Shown: piece by piece, positions 32,482 to 40,420 of the stretch
Layout of the letters: each line of letters starts with the position of its first letter
Position numbering within the stretch: position 1 is the stretch's first letter
Assembly (NCBI GenBank): GCA_963169915.1
Contig: CAUJEM010000009.1
Location: forward strand, 1-64,000
Length of the DNA stretch: 64,000 nucleotides
Direction: 5' to 3'
DNA from: Myxococcota bacterium
Lineage (GTDB): Bacteria > Myxococcota_A > Polyangia > Polyangiales > Polyangiaceae
Position numbers and translations under genes: made by a program
The notes under the pieces: model-generated
Seen by the model: only the letters and a program-made list of their open reading frames with translations
What the model was told of the DNA's origin: nothing
The model's database searches: none

Positions 32482-33104
32482 TGTCGCGCGTCGAGCTCGG
32501 CTTCGATGTACGGCCACATGACGCTCGCTTGGTTGCCCTCGAAGACGCGCAGGACGCGCATGGTCTTCGGATCCACGATGAGGTTGAGCGGCGCGAGCGC
32601 GGCGCGGTCGCTGCCCCCGAGCGAGTACTCGGGATCGAGCACGAGGGGATGGTCGCTCTTGAACTCCGTCCCCCAGGCCGCCAGATGTGAGGGCTTGGCG
32701 GCGCTGCGGCTGGCGTCCTCCGCGATGGCGGTGAGCCAGCGTAGCCCCCGCGGCTTCAAGACGCTCAGGTGCGAGGGCAGCTCACGGTGCTCGATCTTGC
32801 AGTTTTGACACCACAGCGCGGCGGTGTTGAGCACGAGCAGCCGCGCCCCAGGATCCGCGAAGAGCTGCGCGAGCTGGACCTCTTCGAGGGCGTCCGGGGC
32901 GTAGCCGGCAGCCTTGGGATCCAGCCAGCCACGAAACTTGAGGTTGTCTACCGTGCCCCCGAGCGTCTGAGAGTAAGGGCCTGGCGGATAGCCGGCGCCG
33001 GCGTCCCCAGCGCCGCCGCCCAGCAGCTCCGGGGGGATCTCCGGGGTGTTGGAGCCACAGGCGCCCAGCAGGAGCGCCACGCAGAGCAGAGGCCAGCGGC
33101 TCAT
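32478..33104 (-). CDS. Thioredoxin-like lipoprotein (CQNC)
   Basis: 208 residues from the ATG at 33104, whose ATGA overlaps the upstream gene stop by 4 nt; a longer in-frame reading to 33746 only shadows that gene. Signal with lipobox LLGACGS. The redoxin domain has VLNTAALWCQNCKIEH (active site CQNC) and, later, APLNLIVDPKTMRVLR, very similar in layout to the redoxin lipoprotein at 28560 (both end in a strand IxxDxxTMRIL). The two are probably paralogues. Middle gene of a three-gene operon. Confidence 0.86.
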   Translation of the reverse strand: MSRWPLLCVALLLGACGSNTPEIPPELLGGGAGDAGAGYPPGPYSQTLGGTVDNLKFRGWLDPKAAGYAPDALEEVQLAQLFADPGARLLVLNTAALWCQNCKIEHRELPSHLSVLKPRGLRWLTAIAEDASRSAAKPSHLAAWGTEFKSDHPLVLDPEYSLGGSDRAALAPLNLIVDPKTMRVLRVFEGNQASVMWPYIEAELDARQ

Positions 33105-34036
33105 GGCGCGGCCAGCTTGAGCCCGAAGGTGCCCAACATGGGGATGCCCTCGGCCGGCGTGGTGGTGATGGTCTGACCGTCGTCGGAGACGCGGGCGGTG
33201 CTCACGCGCTGCCAGCCGCCGTAGGGAGCCCACTCTTGGGTGACGTCCACCCCTTGAAGCCAGACCTCGACCGCAGCTCCTGGCGCCCAGCCGGGCTGGT
33301 TGGTGACGCTGAGCCGCGCCGCCGGGCAGAGCTTGGTGAGCACGGGCGCGGTGCCCACGACCAGCTCGAAGCCGAGCGCCGGATCCACGCCGCTGAGCGC
33401 CGCGCCGGGCTTGGCGATGACCGCGCGAAAGCCGCGCTGGTCCACGTCGTAGGTGAGGGTGTCGATGTCCACCTGGGCCGCGCTCCCGAGCTCGAGCGTC
33501 ACCCCGCCCGAGCTGGGGGACGTGCCCGCCGTGAGGGGCGCGCCGGCCTCGAAGGGCGGGAGCCGGAGCGTGGAGAGCCGCCCAAGCTCGAACACGTCCG
33601 TCTCTTGCGAGAGCACGAGGCCGAACTCCGGCGTGGCGAAGCCGATGCCAAACTTGAGCACGGGGAGATCGATCTCGGCGTTGGGCTTGATCTCGATGGC
33701 GCCGTTGCTGCTGGTGGTCCCGACGAGGCACACGGTCAGGCCGCACACTTGCATCAGCTCGCCCCCGACGGGGACCCCGTCCTGGTCGACCAAGGTGGCC
33801 GTCACGGAGCTGACGCGTTGGGGCGTGGCGGCTGAGGTGTAGCCCGGTCCGGGCTTACACGCCCAGGCCGGCGCGCCGCCCTCGCCGCTCTCGCCGCCGC
33901 TCCCTGCGGCGCCAGCGCTCGCGCCGCTCCCTCCCGCTCCCGCGGTGGCGCCGTGGCCGCCCCCCTCTGCACCTCCACCACTGCAGGCGAGCGCGAGCAG
34001 CGCCGCTCCGCCGACGATCGACCAATGATGAGCCAT
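33101..34036 (-). CDS. Lipoprotein with Gly/Ala-rich linker and beta-rich domain
   Basis: 311 residues. Lipobox LALACS, followed by a 40-residue Gly/Ala/Ser/Glu linker that would hold the domain away from the membrane. The folded part (about 60-311) is strand-rich with VTATLVDQDGVPVGGEL, resembling carboxypeptidase-regulatory-like or Ig-type adhesive modules, and has few cysteines. I do not recognise a family. First gene of an operon with the CQNC redoxin and the beta-barrel protein. Confidence 0.75.
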   Translation of the reverse strand: MAHHWSIVGGAALLALACSGGGAEGGGHGATAGAGGSGASAGAAGSGGESGEGGAPAWACKPGPGYTSAATPQRVSSVTATLVDQDGVPVGGELMQVCGLTVCLVGTTSSNGAIEIKPNAEIDLPVLKFGIGFATPEFGLVLSQETDVFELGRLSTLRLPPFEAGAPLTAGTSPSSGGVTLELGSAAQVDIDTLTYDVDQRGFRAVIAKPGAALSGVDPALGFELVVGTAPVLTKLCPAARLSVTNQPGWAPGAAVEVWLQGVDVTQEWAPYGGWQRVSTARVSDDGQTITTTPAEGIPMLGTFGLKLAAP

Positions 34037-34067
34037 GACGCAGCGGAGCTTAGCACCACCGGGCCGC

Positions 34068-36128
34068 TCAGCGGGGAAAGGCGGCCACGTTCCCGCCGTC
34101 GACCGTCACGACCAGCCCGGTCGTGGCCTGCGCGGTCGCCAGCCAGGCGAAGGCCTGGGCGACGTCCTCCGCGCGCGTCTCACGGCGGAGCAAATTTTGC
34201 TGGAAATACTGCTCGGGGCTGAGCCCGCGGGCGAGCGCCCGAGCCCTCAGGGTGGCCTCGTCGAAGAGCCCTGTCCGGATACGATCGGCGTTGACGGCGC
34301 CGGTGCGGATCCCATGCTCTCCGAGGTCGACGGCGTACTGCTTCATCAGCGCGATGACGGCGGCCTTCGGCACCGCGTAGGGCCCGAAGCGCGGCCCGGG
34401 GTCGAAGGCGCTCTTCGAGGCGTTGAACAGGAGCGCTCCGCCGGCGGCTTGGCGCAGCAGCACCTCGGCGGCGTGGCGCGCCACCGTCTGGTGAGCCAGG
34501 AGGTTGAGCGCGAGGCTGTCGCGCAAGGCGGCGTCACCCTCCGGCTCGTGGAGCAGGCCCTGCGGCGCGCTACCGGCGTTGCTGACGAGGAGGTCCAGCC
34601 CTCCGAAGGTGCGCACCACCACGCGCATCAGGGTGGCGACCGCGGCGTCGCTCGTCACGTCGGCGACGTGATGCGCCACCGCCTCGCCGAAGCGGCGCCG
34701 CAGCGCCTGCGCGCTGGCCTCGAGCGCGTCCTCCCTCAGATCCGTGAGCATGACCTCTGCGCCCTGCTCGAGGAAGTGGCGAGCCGTCGCGAGCCCCAGG
34801 CCGCTCGCGGCTCCGGTCACCAGCGCCACCTTCCCGACGAGGGCGCCGCGGGGTCTCGCGCTGCGCGCGAGCTTGGCCTGCTCGAGGCTCCAGTACTCGA
34901 CATCGAACAGATCGAGGGCGCTGACGGGCTGGTAATCGCCGAGCGCCGCCGCGTCGAGCTGGACGAGCGCGTCGTGGAGCGCGACGTCGCCCGTGACCGC
35001 GGCGCCGGCGTGGCCGTCACCGGCGCACAGCGCGCCCAGCCCTGGGACGATGAAGACGCGAGGGATCCCGGCGAGCGGCTGGACGACGCGCTGCCGGCGC
35101 GCGGCGCCGTGCGTGACGAAGGCGTCGTAGTCGGCGGCGTAGCCGTCGAGGGCCGCGTCGAGCTCTGCCTGGGTGGCAGCGGCGGGGAGCCAGAGCGGCC
35201 ACGGCTTGACGCGCAGGACGTGGTCGGGCGTCGCCGGGCCTCGCAGGCTCAGCTCGCGACCCCGGGGGTGCTGCGCCAGCGCCGTCCAGACCGGCTCGGT
35301 GCGCCAGGTGAGCGTGCTCGGGTGGCCTCGACGCAGCAGGGCTCCCCGGACGAGCACGCTCAGACGATCGCGCTGCTCGTCGAGGGGCGCTGCGTCCAGC
35401 GCGAGCTCCGAGCTGGTGGGTGCCGCCGGGACGAAGGCGCGCGCGCGCTGGAGGAGCTCCTCCGCCTGCGTCACGCAGCGGATCATCTGCTCGTAGCTCT
35501 GCTCGGCGCTCTGCCCCCAAGTAAAGATCCCATGCTTGTCGAGCAAGAGCACGTCGACCTCTGGCGCGAAGGGGAGGCGCGTCGCGACGGCGCGCGCGAG
35601 CTCGAAGCCGGGCATCACGTACGGGATGACCAGCGCGTGCTCCCCCCAGAGATCCCTCGCTCGCTCGGCTCCATCGGGCTGGGTGAGCAGCGCGAGCACC
35701 GCGTCCGCGTGGGTGTGATCCACGACGCTGGCGGGGAGCAGCGCGTGGAGCAGCGCCTCCACGCTGGGCGTGGGCGCGCCCGGATCGAGCAGCTGAGCGC
35801 GCAGGCCGCGCACCATCGCCTCGTCCGACAGGCGCTCGAGCCGAGCCAGGCGACGCAGCGGCTCCAGCCGGCATGCGGGCAAGCCGTCGGGCTCGAGGGT
35901 CTCGAGGTCCCAGCCGCTGCCCTTGACCCACAGCACTTCGACGGGCTCTCCCGTCAGCTCGATCGCCCAGCCCTTGGCGCTGGTGTTGCCGCCCCCGTGC
36001 ACGACGAGCGCCGGCTCCGCGCCCAGCAGCCGTGAGGTGTAGACGCGCTCGACGAGCGTGCTGGGGGTCTCAGGGGCCAGCGCGTGGCGCAGGCTGCGTA
36101 GATCGGTGGCGCTGAAGCGTGAACGCAT
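34068..36128 (-). CDS. Bifunctional aldolase/short-chain dehydrogenase (RhaD-ADH type)
   Basis: 686 residues. Residues 1 to about 400 are a class II aldolase/adducin domain: GGGNTSAKG (phosphate/substrate loop) and VDHTHADAVLALL (metal-binding His pair). Residues about 425-686 are a Rossmann SDR: VTGAASGLGLATARHF, ISNAG-like LLVSNAGSAP, and YAVPKAAV with the catalytic Tyr/Lys. Such fusions (for example YuxG/RhaEW) cleave rhamnulose-1-phosphate-like sugars and oxidise the resulting lactaldehyde. No rhamnose catabolism genes are near, so the substrate is open. Confidence 0.92.
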   Translation of the reverse strand: MRSRFSATDLRSLRHALAPETPSTLVERVYTSRLLGAEPALVVHGGGNTSAKGWAIELTGEPVEVLWVKGSGWDLETLEPDGLPACRLEPLRRLARLERLSDEAMVRGLRAQLLDPGAPTPSVEALLHALLPASVVDHTHADAVLALLTQPDGAERARDLWGEHALVIPYVMPGFELARAVATRLPFAPEVDVLLLDKHGIFTWGQSAEQSYEQMIRCVTQAEELLQRARAFVPAAPTSSELALDAAPLDEQRDRLSVLVRGALLRRGHPSTLTWRTEPVWTALAQHPRGRELSLRGPATPDHVLRVKPWPLWLPAAATQAELDAALDGYAADYDAFVTHGAARRQRVVQPLAGIPRVFIVPGLGALCAGDGHAGAAVTGDVALHDALVQLDAAALGDYQPVSALDLFDVEYWSLEQAKLARSARPRGALVGKVALVTGAASGLGLATARHFLEQGAEVMLTDLREDALEASAQALRRRFGEAVAHHVADVTSDAAVATLMRVVVRTFGGLDLLVSNAGSAPQGLLHEPEGDAALRDSLALNLLAHQTVARHAAEVLLRQAAGGALLFNASKSAFDPGPRFGPYAVPKAAVIALMKQYAVDLGEHGIRTGAVNADRIRTGLFDEATLRARALARGLSPEQYFQQNLLRRETRAEDVAQAFAWLATAQATTGLVVTVDGGNVAAFPR

Positions 36129-36205
36129 GGGGAGGAGCCTACCAGGGGAGCGCGGCGAGCCGGTGGCTTGCGCCGAGCGCGCCGAGCAGGGACAATCAAG
36201 CTCGA

Positions 36206-36805
36206 GTGGCTTCCATCCCCCCTCCCCGTGGTGCTCCGCCGGCGCGCGCGCGCGTCCAGGCTGCCACCGTTCGGCTCCGCGGGACGTTCACGGAGGTGCG
36301 CTTCGGCCTCGAGGCGCGTCAGCGGCTCGTCATGCAGGCCACCCCCGCGCTCCGTGAGGTGCTGATGGCACCGAAGCTGAAGGGGTGGGTGGAGTTCGAC
36401 ACCTTCGTGGAGGCGACGACACTGGTCGACCGGCTCTTCGGCAAGGGAGATCTGGCGCTGGCTCGTGAGATCGGGCGCTTCTCCGCCGATCACGAGATCG
36501 GGGTCTGGAAGAGCCTGCTCCTGCGCCGCATCAGCCCCGGCATGTTGCTCGGGATGGCGTCCGGGGTGTGGAGCCACCACTACGACGGCGGCAGGCTCGT
36601 GAGCCGCGCTACCGGCGCCACGGGGCTCAGCGTGAGGATCGAGGGCTTCCCGCAGCCGCACGCGGCGCACTGCCGCTCCATCGCCGGTTGGATGGAGGGG
36701 TCGCTCGCGCTCGGGCCACGCCAACGGATCGAGGTCGCGGAGCTGAGCTGTCGGGCGCGTGGAGGCGCGAGCTGTGAGTTCACGGTGCGCTGGGCGGACC
36801 GCTGA
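36206..36805 (+). CDS. DUF2378 (TIGR02265)-like protein
   Basis: About 199 residues from the GTG at 36206. The longer start at 36119 would overlap the divergent aldolase start by 10 nt and is less likely. Sequence features (ISPGMLLGMASGVWSHHYDG, HCRSIAGWMEGSL, CEFTVRW) follow the pattern of the DUF2378/TIGR02265 family, largely confined to Myxococcota and related in fold to heme-NO-binding/V4R-type sensory domains. No catalytic motif. The function is unknown; a ligand-sensing or signalling role is suggested only by the family. Confidence 0.7.
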   Translation: MASIPPPRGAPPARARVQAATVRLRGTFTEVRFGLEARQRLVMQATPALREVLMAPKLKGWVEFDTFVEATTLVDRLFGKGDLALAREIGRFSADHEIGVWKSLLLRRISPGMLLGMASGVWSHHYDGGRLVSRATGATGLSVRIEGFPQPHAAHCRSIAGWMEGSLALGPRQRIEVAELSCRARGGASCEFTVRWADR

Positions 36806-36811
36806 CGTCCG

Positions 36812-38920
36812 CTAGAACTGCGCGCCCAGGAGCAGGCGCGCCGTCTGCGCCAAGCTGGTCTCCGAGCCACCCGGCAAATCGCGCTCGATGCGCTCCGCCT
36901 CGAGCTTCTGGTACCCGAGCCCCGCGAGGGGGAACAAGACGCCATACTGGAGCGCGGCGATGAAGCCACCGGGGCGCTCGAGGCCGTCGTTGAGCGCGCC
37001 GTCCTTCGACTGGAAGTAGACGCTCGCGTTGAGCTCGAGCCCGAGATCCGACGCGTGCCCCGGGGCCTGCATGAAGCGGCTGGCGCGCGTCCAGATCCCC
37101 GCGAGGTTGCCGCCGAAGCGCTGGCCATCCTGCTTGCGCATGAAGTCGTACTCCACGCTGGGGCGGAAATAGTACGTGCCCTGCACGCGCGTCAGCAGCT
37201 GCCGATGCAAGATCATGTCGACCCGATAGGAGGGGTGGAAGCGGAACGTCGAGATGACGTTGTCGCCGCGCTGGGGGTCGAGCCCATCGCCGTTCGGCGT
37301 GAGGGAGCCGCCGCCGCGCCCTCCGGAGTCGAGGTCAGGATCTCCCGAGGCGTAACCGAAGCCGAACTGGAGCCGGAGCCGGTCCTCCACCAGCTTCTGC
37401 TCGAGCTCGGTGGCGATGCCGTACTGGGCGATCTTCCAGCCGGCACCGCCGGGCGCGGTGAGATAGTTGCTGGGCCCGTTGAGGGTGTTCTCGATGGTGC
37501 CTTGGACGCTGACCGCCTCGAGCTCGAAGCGGAATTTCCGGTAACGGAGCTGGAACCACGCGTCCGGGATCCACGCCTGGGCGCCGCGTCGATCGAACTG
37601 ATAGGGCGTCAGCGGGGCGGGACCGCAGCCGATGCTGGCGCCGCCGACGGCGCAGGTCCCTGCCGTGCCCCCGCCGTCGTGCGACAGCCGCTGGGACCGA
37701 TAGACGACGTAGGCGCCCCCGTTGAGCGTGACCTCCCCGCGCGCCAGCGCCGCAGCCTGCTTCTCCGGGGGCTGGCGCCGCATGACGGCGACGACGTACT
37801 GGTCCACGTCGTCCGACTGGGCGAGATCATAGGGCTGCGCTCCAGGGAGCGAGAGCGAGTCGCTCGTGAGCCCCTCGTTCTGGAAATCCCAGGCGCCCAC
37901 GATGTAGAGATCCCAAGACTTCACCCCCGTGACGAACATGAGACGGTCGCTCACCGTCTGGTAGTCGTCGTCGAAGTTGTCGCCGGCGTTGACCAAGATG
38001 CCGAGCCCCCAGTGCCCCGGCATCCTGCCGAAGCGCAGCTGCCCGACGGGGGTCATGTACTCGGCCCACGCGCGCTTGACGCGGACGCTGTCACGGAGCC
38101 CGTTGATGCCTGCGCTGGGGGGAGCCTGCGTGGACTCGAAGGCGCCGAGGGGGTAGTAGCCGCCGTGCGGACGCTTGGAGTAGCCCGTCCCCAGGGGCTC
38201 CACGCCGTAGCCCTCCGGCGTAGAGCCGAGCACGAGGTTGTCCAAGAGATCCACCTGGGTCAGGACGCGGAGGTTGTCCGAGATGTGCAGCTCGGGGTTC
38301 AGCCGCAGCCGCAGGTTGGCGCCGGCCTGGCTCTTCGTCTTGCAGGCCTGCGTTGCGCGCTCCGGGGAGTCGTCGTCTCCGACGCCTGCCTCGCTGGCGG
38401 TACAGAGGGCTGGCCCCGTCAGCCCGACCCGATAAGCGGAGTAGCGGTTGTCCGCAGGCATGGGCCAGAGCGCGTTGGTGCGCGCGTCCACCCGCCCCAG
38501 CGAGAAGTTGTACATCCACTCCGAGCGGACCCGGAGGTAGCCGTGGAGCTCCAGCGCGGGCCGGGCGTGTGACCACCACTCCTCGGCGTAGACCTCGTCC
38601 TCGCCGCGGGGTGCGCGTGCCTTCGCTTGCTCGGCCGCGCCGGCATCGCTGCTGCTGGGCACCGCGCTGGGGCCCAGCGGGAGGGGCGTGAACCCCCTCG
38701 GCGCCGAGGGGGGAGGGGTGGCAGGGGCTGGCGCCGCAGCGCCCTCGGTCTCTGGCTGCTCCGCGTCCTCGGTGGGCTCGGCGTCGGCCGCGGGCGGCGC
38801 GGCGGCCGCAGGCGGAGTGGGGGCCGCAGGCGGCGTGGGCGCGGGCGCCTGCGCTCGGGCGCTCAGGGTGACGAGCAGCGGGCTCACGGCGAGCACGAAT
38901 GAGAGAGAGACCTTGACCAT
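36812..38920 (-). CDS. Large outer-membrane protein candidate (TIGR04551-like)
   Basis: 702 residues. Signal peptide ending ARAQA, then a Pro/Ala/Glu-rich linker to about residue 100, then a strand-rich body (ALELHGYLRVRSEWMYNF, AWAEYMTPVGQLRFGRMPGHWGLG, YRKFRFELEAVSVQG) ending in ...LLLGAQF. The aromatic C-terminus and amphipathic strands indicate an outer-membrane barrel. The overall pattern matches the TIGR04551 family found in Myxococcota, as far as I can judge without a search. It lies next to, and convergent with, the DUF2378-like gene. Confidence 0.75.
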   Translation of the reverse strand: MVKVSLSFVLAVSPLLVTLSARAQAPAPTPPAAPTPPAAAAPPAADAEPTEDAEQPETEGAAAPAPATPPPSAPRGFTPLPLGPSAVPSSSDAGAAEQAKARAPRGEDEVYAEEWWSHARPALELHGYLRVRSEWMYNFSLGRVDARTNALWPMPADNRYSAYRVGLTGPALCTASEAGVGDDDSPERATQACKTKSQAGANLRLRLNPELHISDNLRVLTQVDLLDNLVLGSTPEGYGVEPLGTGYSKRPHGGYYPLGAFESTQAPPSAGINGLRDSVRVKRAWAEYMTPVGQLRFGRMPGHWGLGILVNAGDNFDDDYQTVSDRLMFVTGVKSWDLYIVGAWDFQNEGLTSDSLSLPGAQPYDLAQSDDVDQYVVAVMRRQPPEKQAAALARGEVTLNGGAYVVYRSQRLSHDGGGTAGTCAVGGASIGCGPAPLTPYQFDRRGAQAWIPDAWFQLRYRKFRFELEAVSVQGTIENTLNGPSNYLTAPGGAGWKIAQYGIATELEQKLVEDRLRLQFGFGYASGDPDLDSGGRGGGSLTPNGDGLDPQRGDNVISTFRFHPSYRVDMILHRQLLTRVQGTYYFRPSVEYDFMRKQDGQRFGGNLAGIWTRASRFMQAPGHASDLGLELNASVYFQSKDGALNDGLERPGGFIAALQYGVLFPLAGLGYQKLEAERIERDLPGGSETSLAQTARLLLGAQF

Positions 38921-38981
38921 GGACGCCTACTTCCCGAGCAAAAACCGGCGCTCGGGGTTTCGCATGGGGGTCGCTCGCCTG

Positions 38982-40358
38982 TCAATCGCGGGAGGTCGGG
39001 TCGTGGTAGGCGTCCAAGATTTCGGTGCGGAGCCGCGCGGCGGACGACAGGACCGCCTGCTCTTGGAACTGCTCCAGCGTCTTCGACGCTGGAGCGGCCT
39101 CTTCGGCCGGGGGCGCACCGTCCGTCGTGGGGGCGACCGAGGGCGGAAAGGAGCGCGACTCGGCGAGGGGAGTCGCTGAGGCTGCCTCGACGCTCACCAC
39201 AGGGAGCACCAGCCGTGAGATGGATCGCGCTTGCAGCACGAGCGAGCGCTGCGCTGCCCAGCCGGCGGAGTCTGGGAGCTCCAAGGCCGCGCGCACCGCC
39301 TCGCCGAGCTCCACCGCGGTCGCGAAGCGTTGCTCTCGAGCCTTGGCGAGGGCCCGAACGACGACCGCGTCGAGCGCAAGCGGGAGGCCATCGACGAGGG
39401 TGCTCGGTCGCGCCGGCGCTTCATTGAGCTGCGCCGCGCGGACGGCCAGCTCGGCGCGGTCCGGTCGGTCGAAGGGCGTCACGCCGGTCAGCATCTCGTA
39501 GAGGACGACGCCAGCCCCGTAGAGGTCGGCTCGCTGATCGAGGGGGTGCGCCATCACCTGCTCCGGTGACATGTAGGCGCCGGTGCCCGGAGCTAGGCCG
39601 GTCGTCGCCTTGGCGTCGGCGAGGGGGAGCCGAGCGATGCCAAAATCCGTCAGCTTGCAGACCCCCACCGGATCGACGAGCAGGTTTCCGGGCTTGATGT
39701 CGCGGTGCAAGATCCCAAGCTGATGGATGGCGCCGAGCGCGCCCAGCAGCTGCGAGAGGTAGTGCCAGGTGCGAGGCAGGGACAAACAGGGGCGTCGCTC
39801 GAGCCTCGCGGCCTTGGCGTGGCGCGCCAGGACCTGAGCCAGGGACTGCCCCTGCACGAGCTCCATCACGATGGCGAGCTGCGCGCCACGCTGCACGAGC
39901 GCGTAAAAGCGCACCACGTTCGGGTGATCCAGGCGGCTGAGGGCCGTCGCTTCCCGGAGAAAGAGCGTCCGAGCGCGCTCCTTGCGGAGCAGCGAGCGGT
40001 GGAGCAGCTTGATGGCGACGGGGGTCGGGGGGCGCGCCTCGGCAGGGGCCGGGGACGCCGGGGCAAAGAAGAGCCAGCCTTGGTGGACCGCGCCCATCCC
40101 ACCTTCACCGATGAGCTCGCCGAGGATGACCTTCCCCCACTCGAGATCGAGCTCCGTGCCCGGGCCGATGGGGCTGGGGCTGGCGCTTGGCAGAGGCTGC
40201 CCGCAGTGGGGGCAGAAGCTCGCGCCGGCCTCCGCGACCGGGCGCTGACACGAAGGACAAAGCTCCACGGGCAAGACCATATAGCGGGCCGAGGCCTCGG
40301 CGGGGGGAACTTGCGGTGAGATCTCCACAAAACGCGTTGCAGCCGAGCCCCCAGTCAT
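38982..40358 (-). CDS. Ser/Thr protein kinase with N-terminal zinc ribbon
   Basis: 458 residues. A zinc ribbon at 34-52 (CPSCQRPV ... CPHCGQPL) precedes the kinase domain: Gly loop GEGGMGAV (84-91), ATP Lys117 in VAIKLL, HRDIKPGN (catalytic Asp220), DFG 238-240 and the activation-segment GTGAYMSPEQV. The kinase is complete. The roughly 90-residue C-terminal tail is Pro/Ala/Ser/Thr-rich with no membrane helix, so a soluble enzyme. An internal ATG at 40280 is a possible alternative start. Divergent from the OmpA gene over a short region with a perfect palindrome. Confidence 0.92.
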   Translation of the reverse strand: MTGGSAATRFVEISPQVPPAEASARYMVLPVELCPSCQRPVAEAGASFCPHCGQPLPSASPSPIGPGTELDLEWGKVILGELIGEGGMGAVHQGWLFFAPASPAPAEARPPTPVAIKLLHRSLLRKERARTLFLREATALSRLDHPNVVRFYALVQRGAQLAIVMELVQGQSLAQVLARHAKAARLERRPCLSLPRTWHYLSQLLGALGAIHQLGILHRDIKPGNLLVDPVGVCKLTDFGIARLPLADAKATTGLAPGTGAYMSPEQVMAHPLDQRADLYGAGVVLYEMLTGVTPFDRPDRAELAVRAAQLNEAPARPSTLVDGLPLALDAVVVRALAKAREQRFATAVELGEAVRAALELPDSAGWAAQRSLVLQARSISRLVLPVVSVEAASATPLAESRSFPPSVAPTTDGAPPAEEAAPASKTLEQFQEQAVLSSAARLRTEILDAYHDPTSRD

Positions 40359-40360
40359 GA

Positions 40361-40376
40361 GAGCCTAAAAAGGCTC
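40361..40376. promoter_or_regulatory. Palindrome between the divergent kinase and OmpA genes
   Basis: GAGCCT-AAAA-AGGCTC: a perfect 6-bp inverted repeat with an A4 centre, only 3 bp from the kinase ATG and 45 bp from the OmpA ATG. It could be an operator for both genes or a hairpin in the OmpA mRNA leader. Confidence 0.35.
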
Positions 40377-40420
40377 GGCGTCGGCCGTCGGGTGTTCACC
40401 AAGAAAGCGAAATCAGGCGA

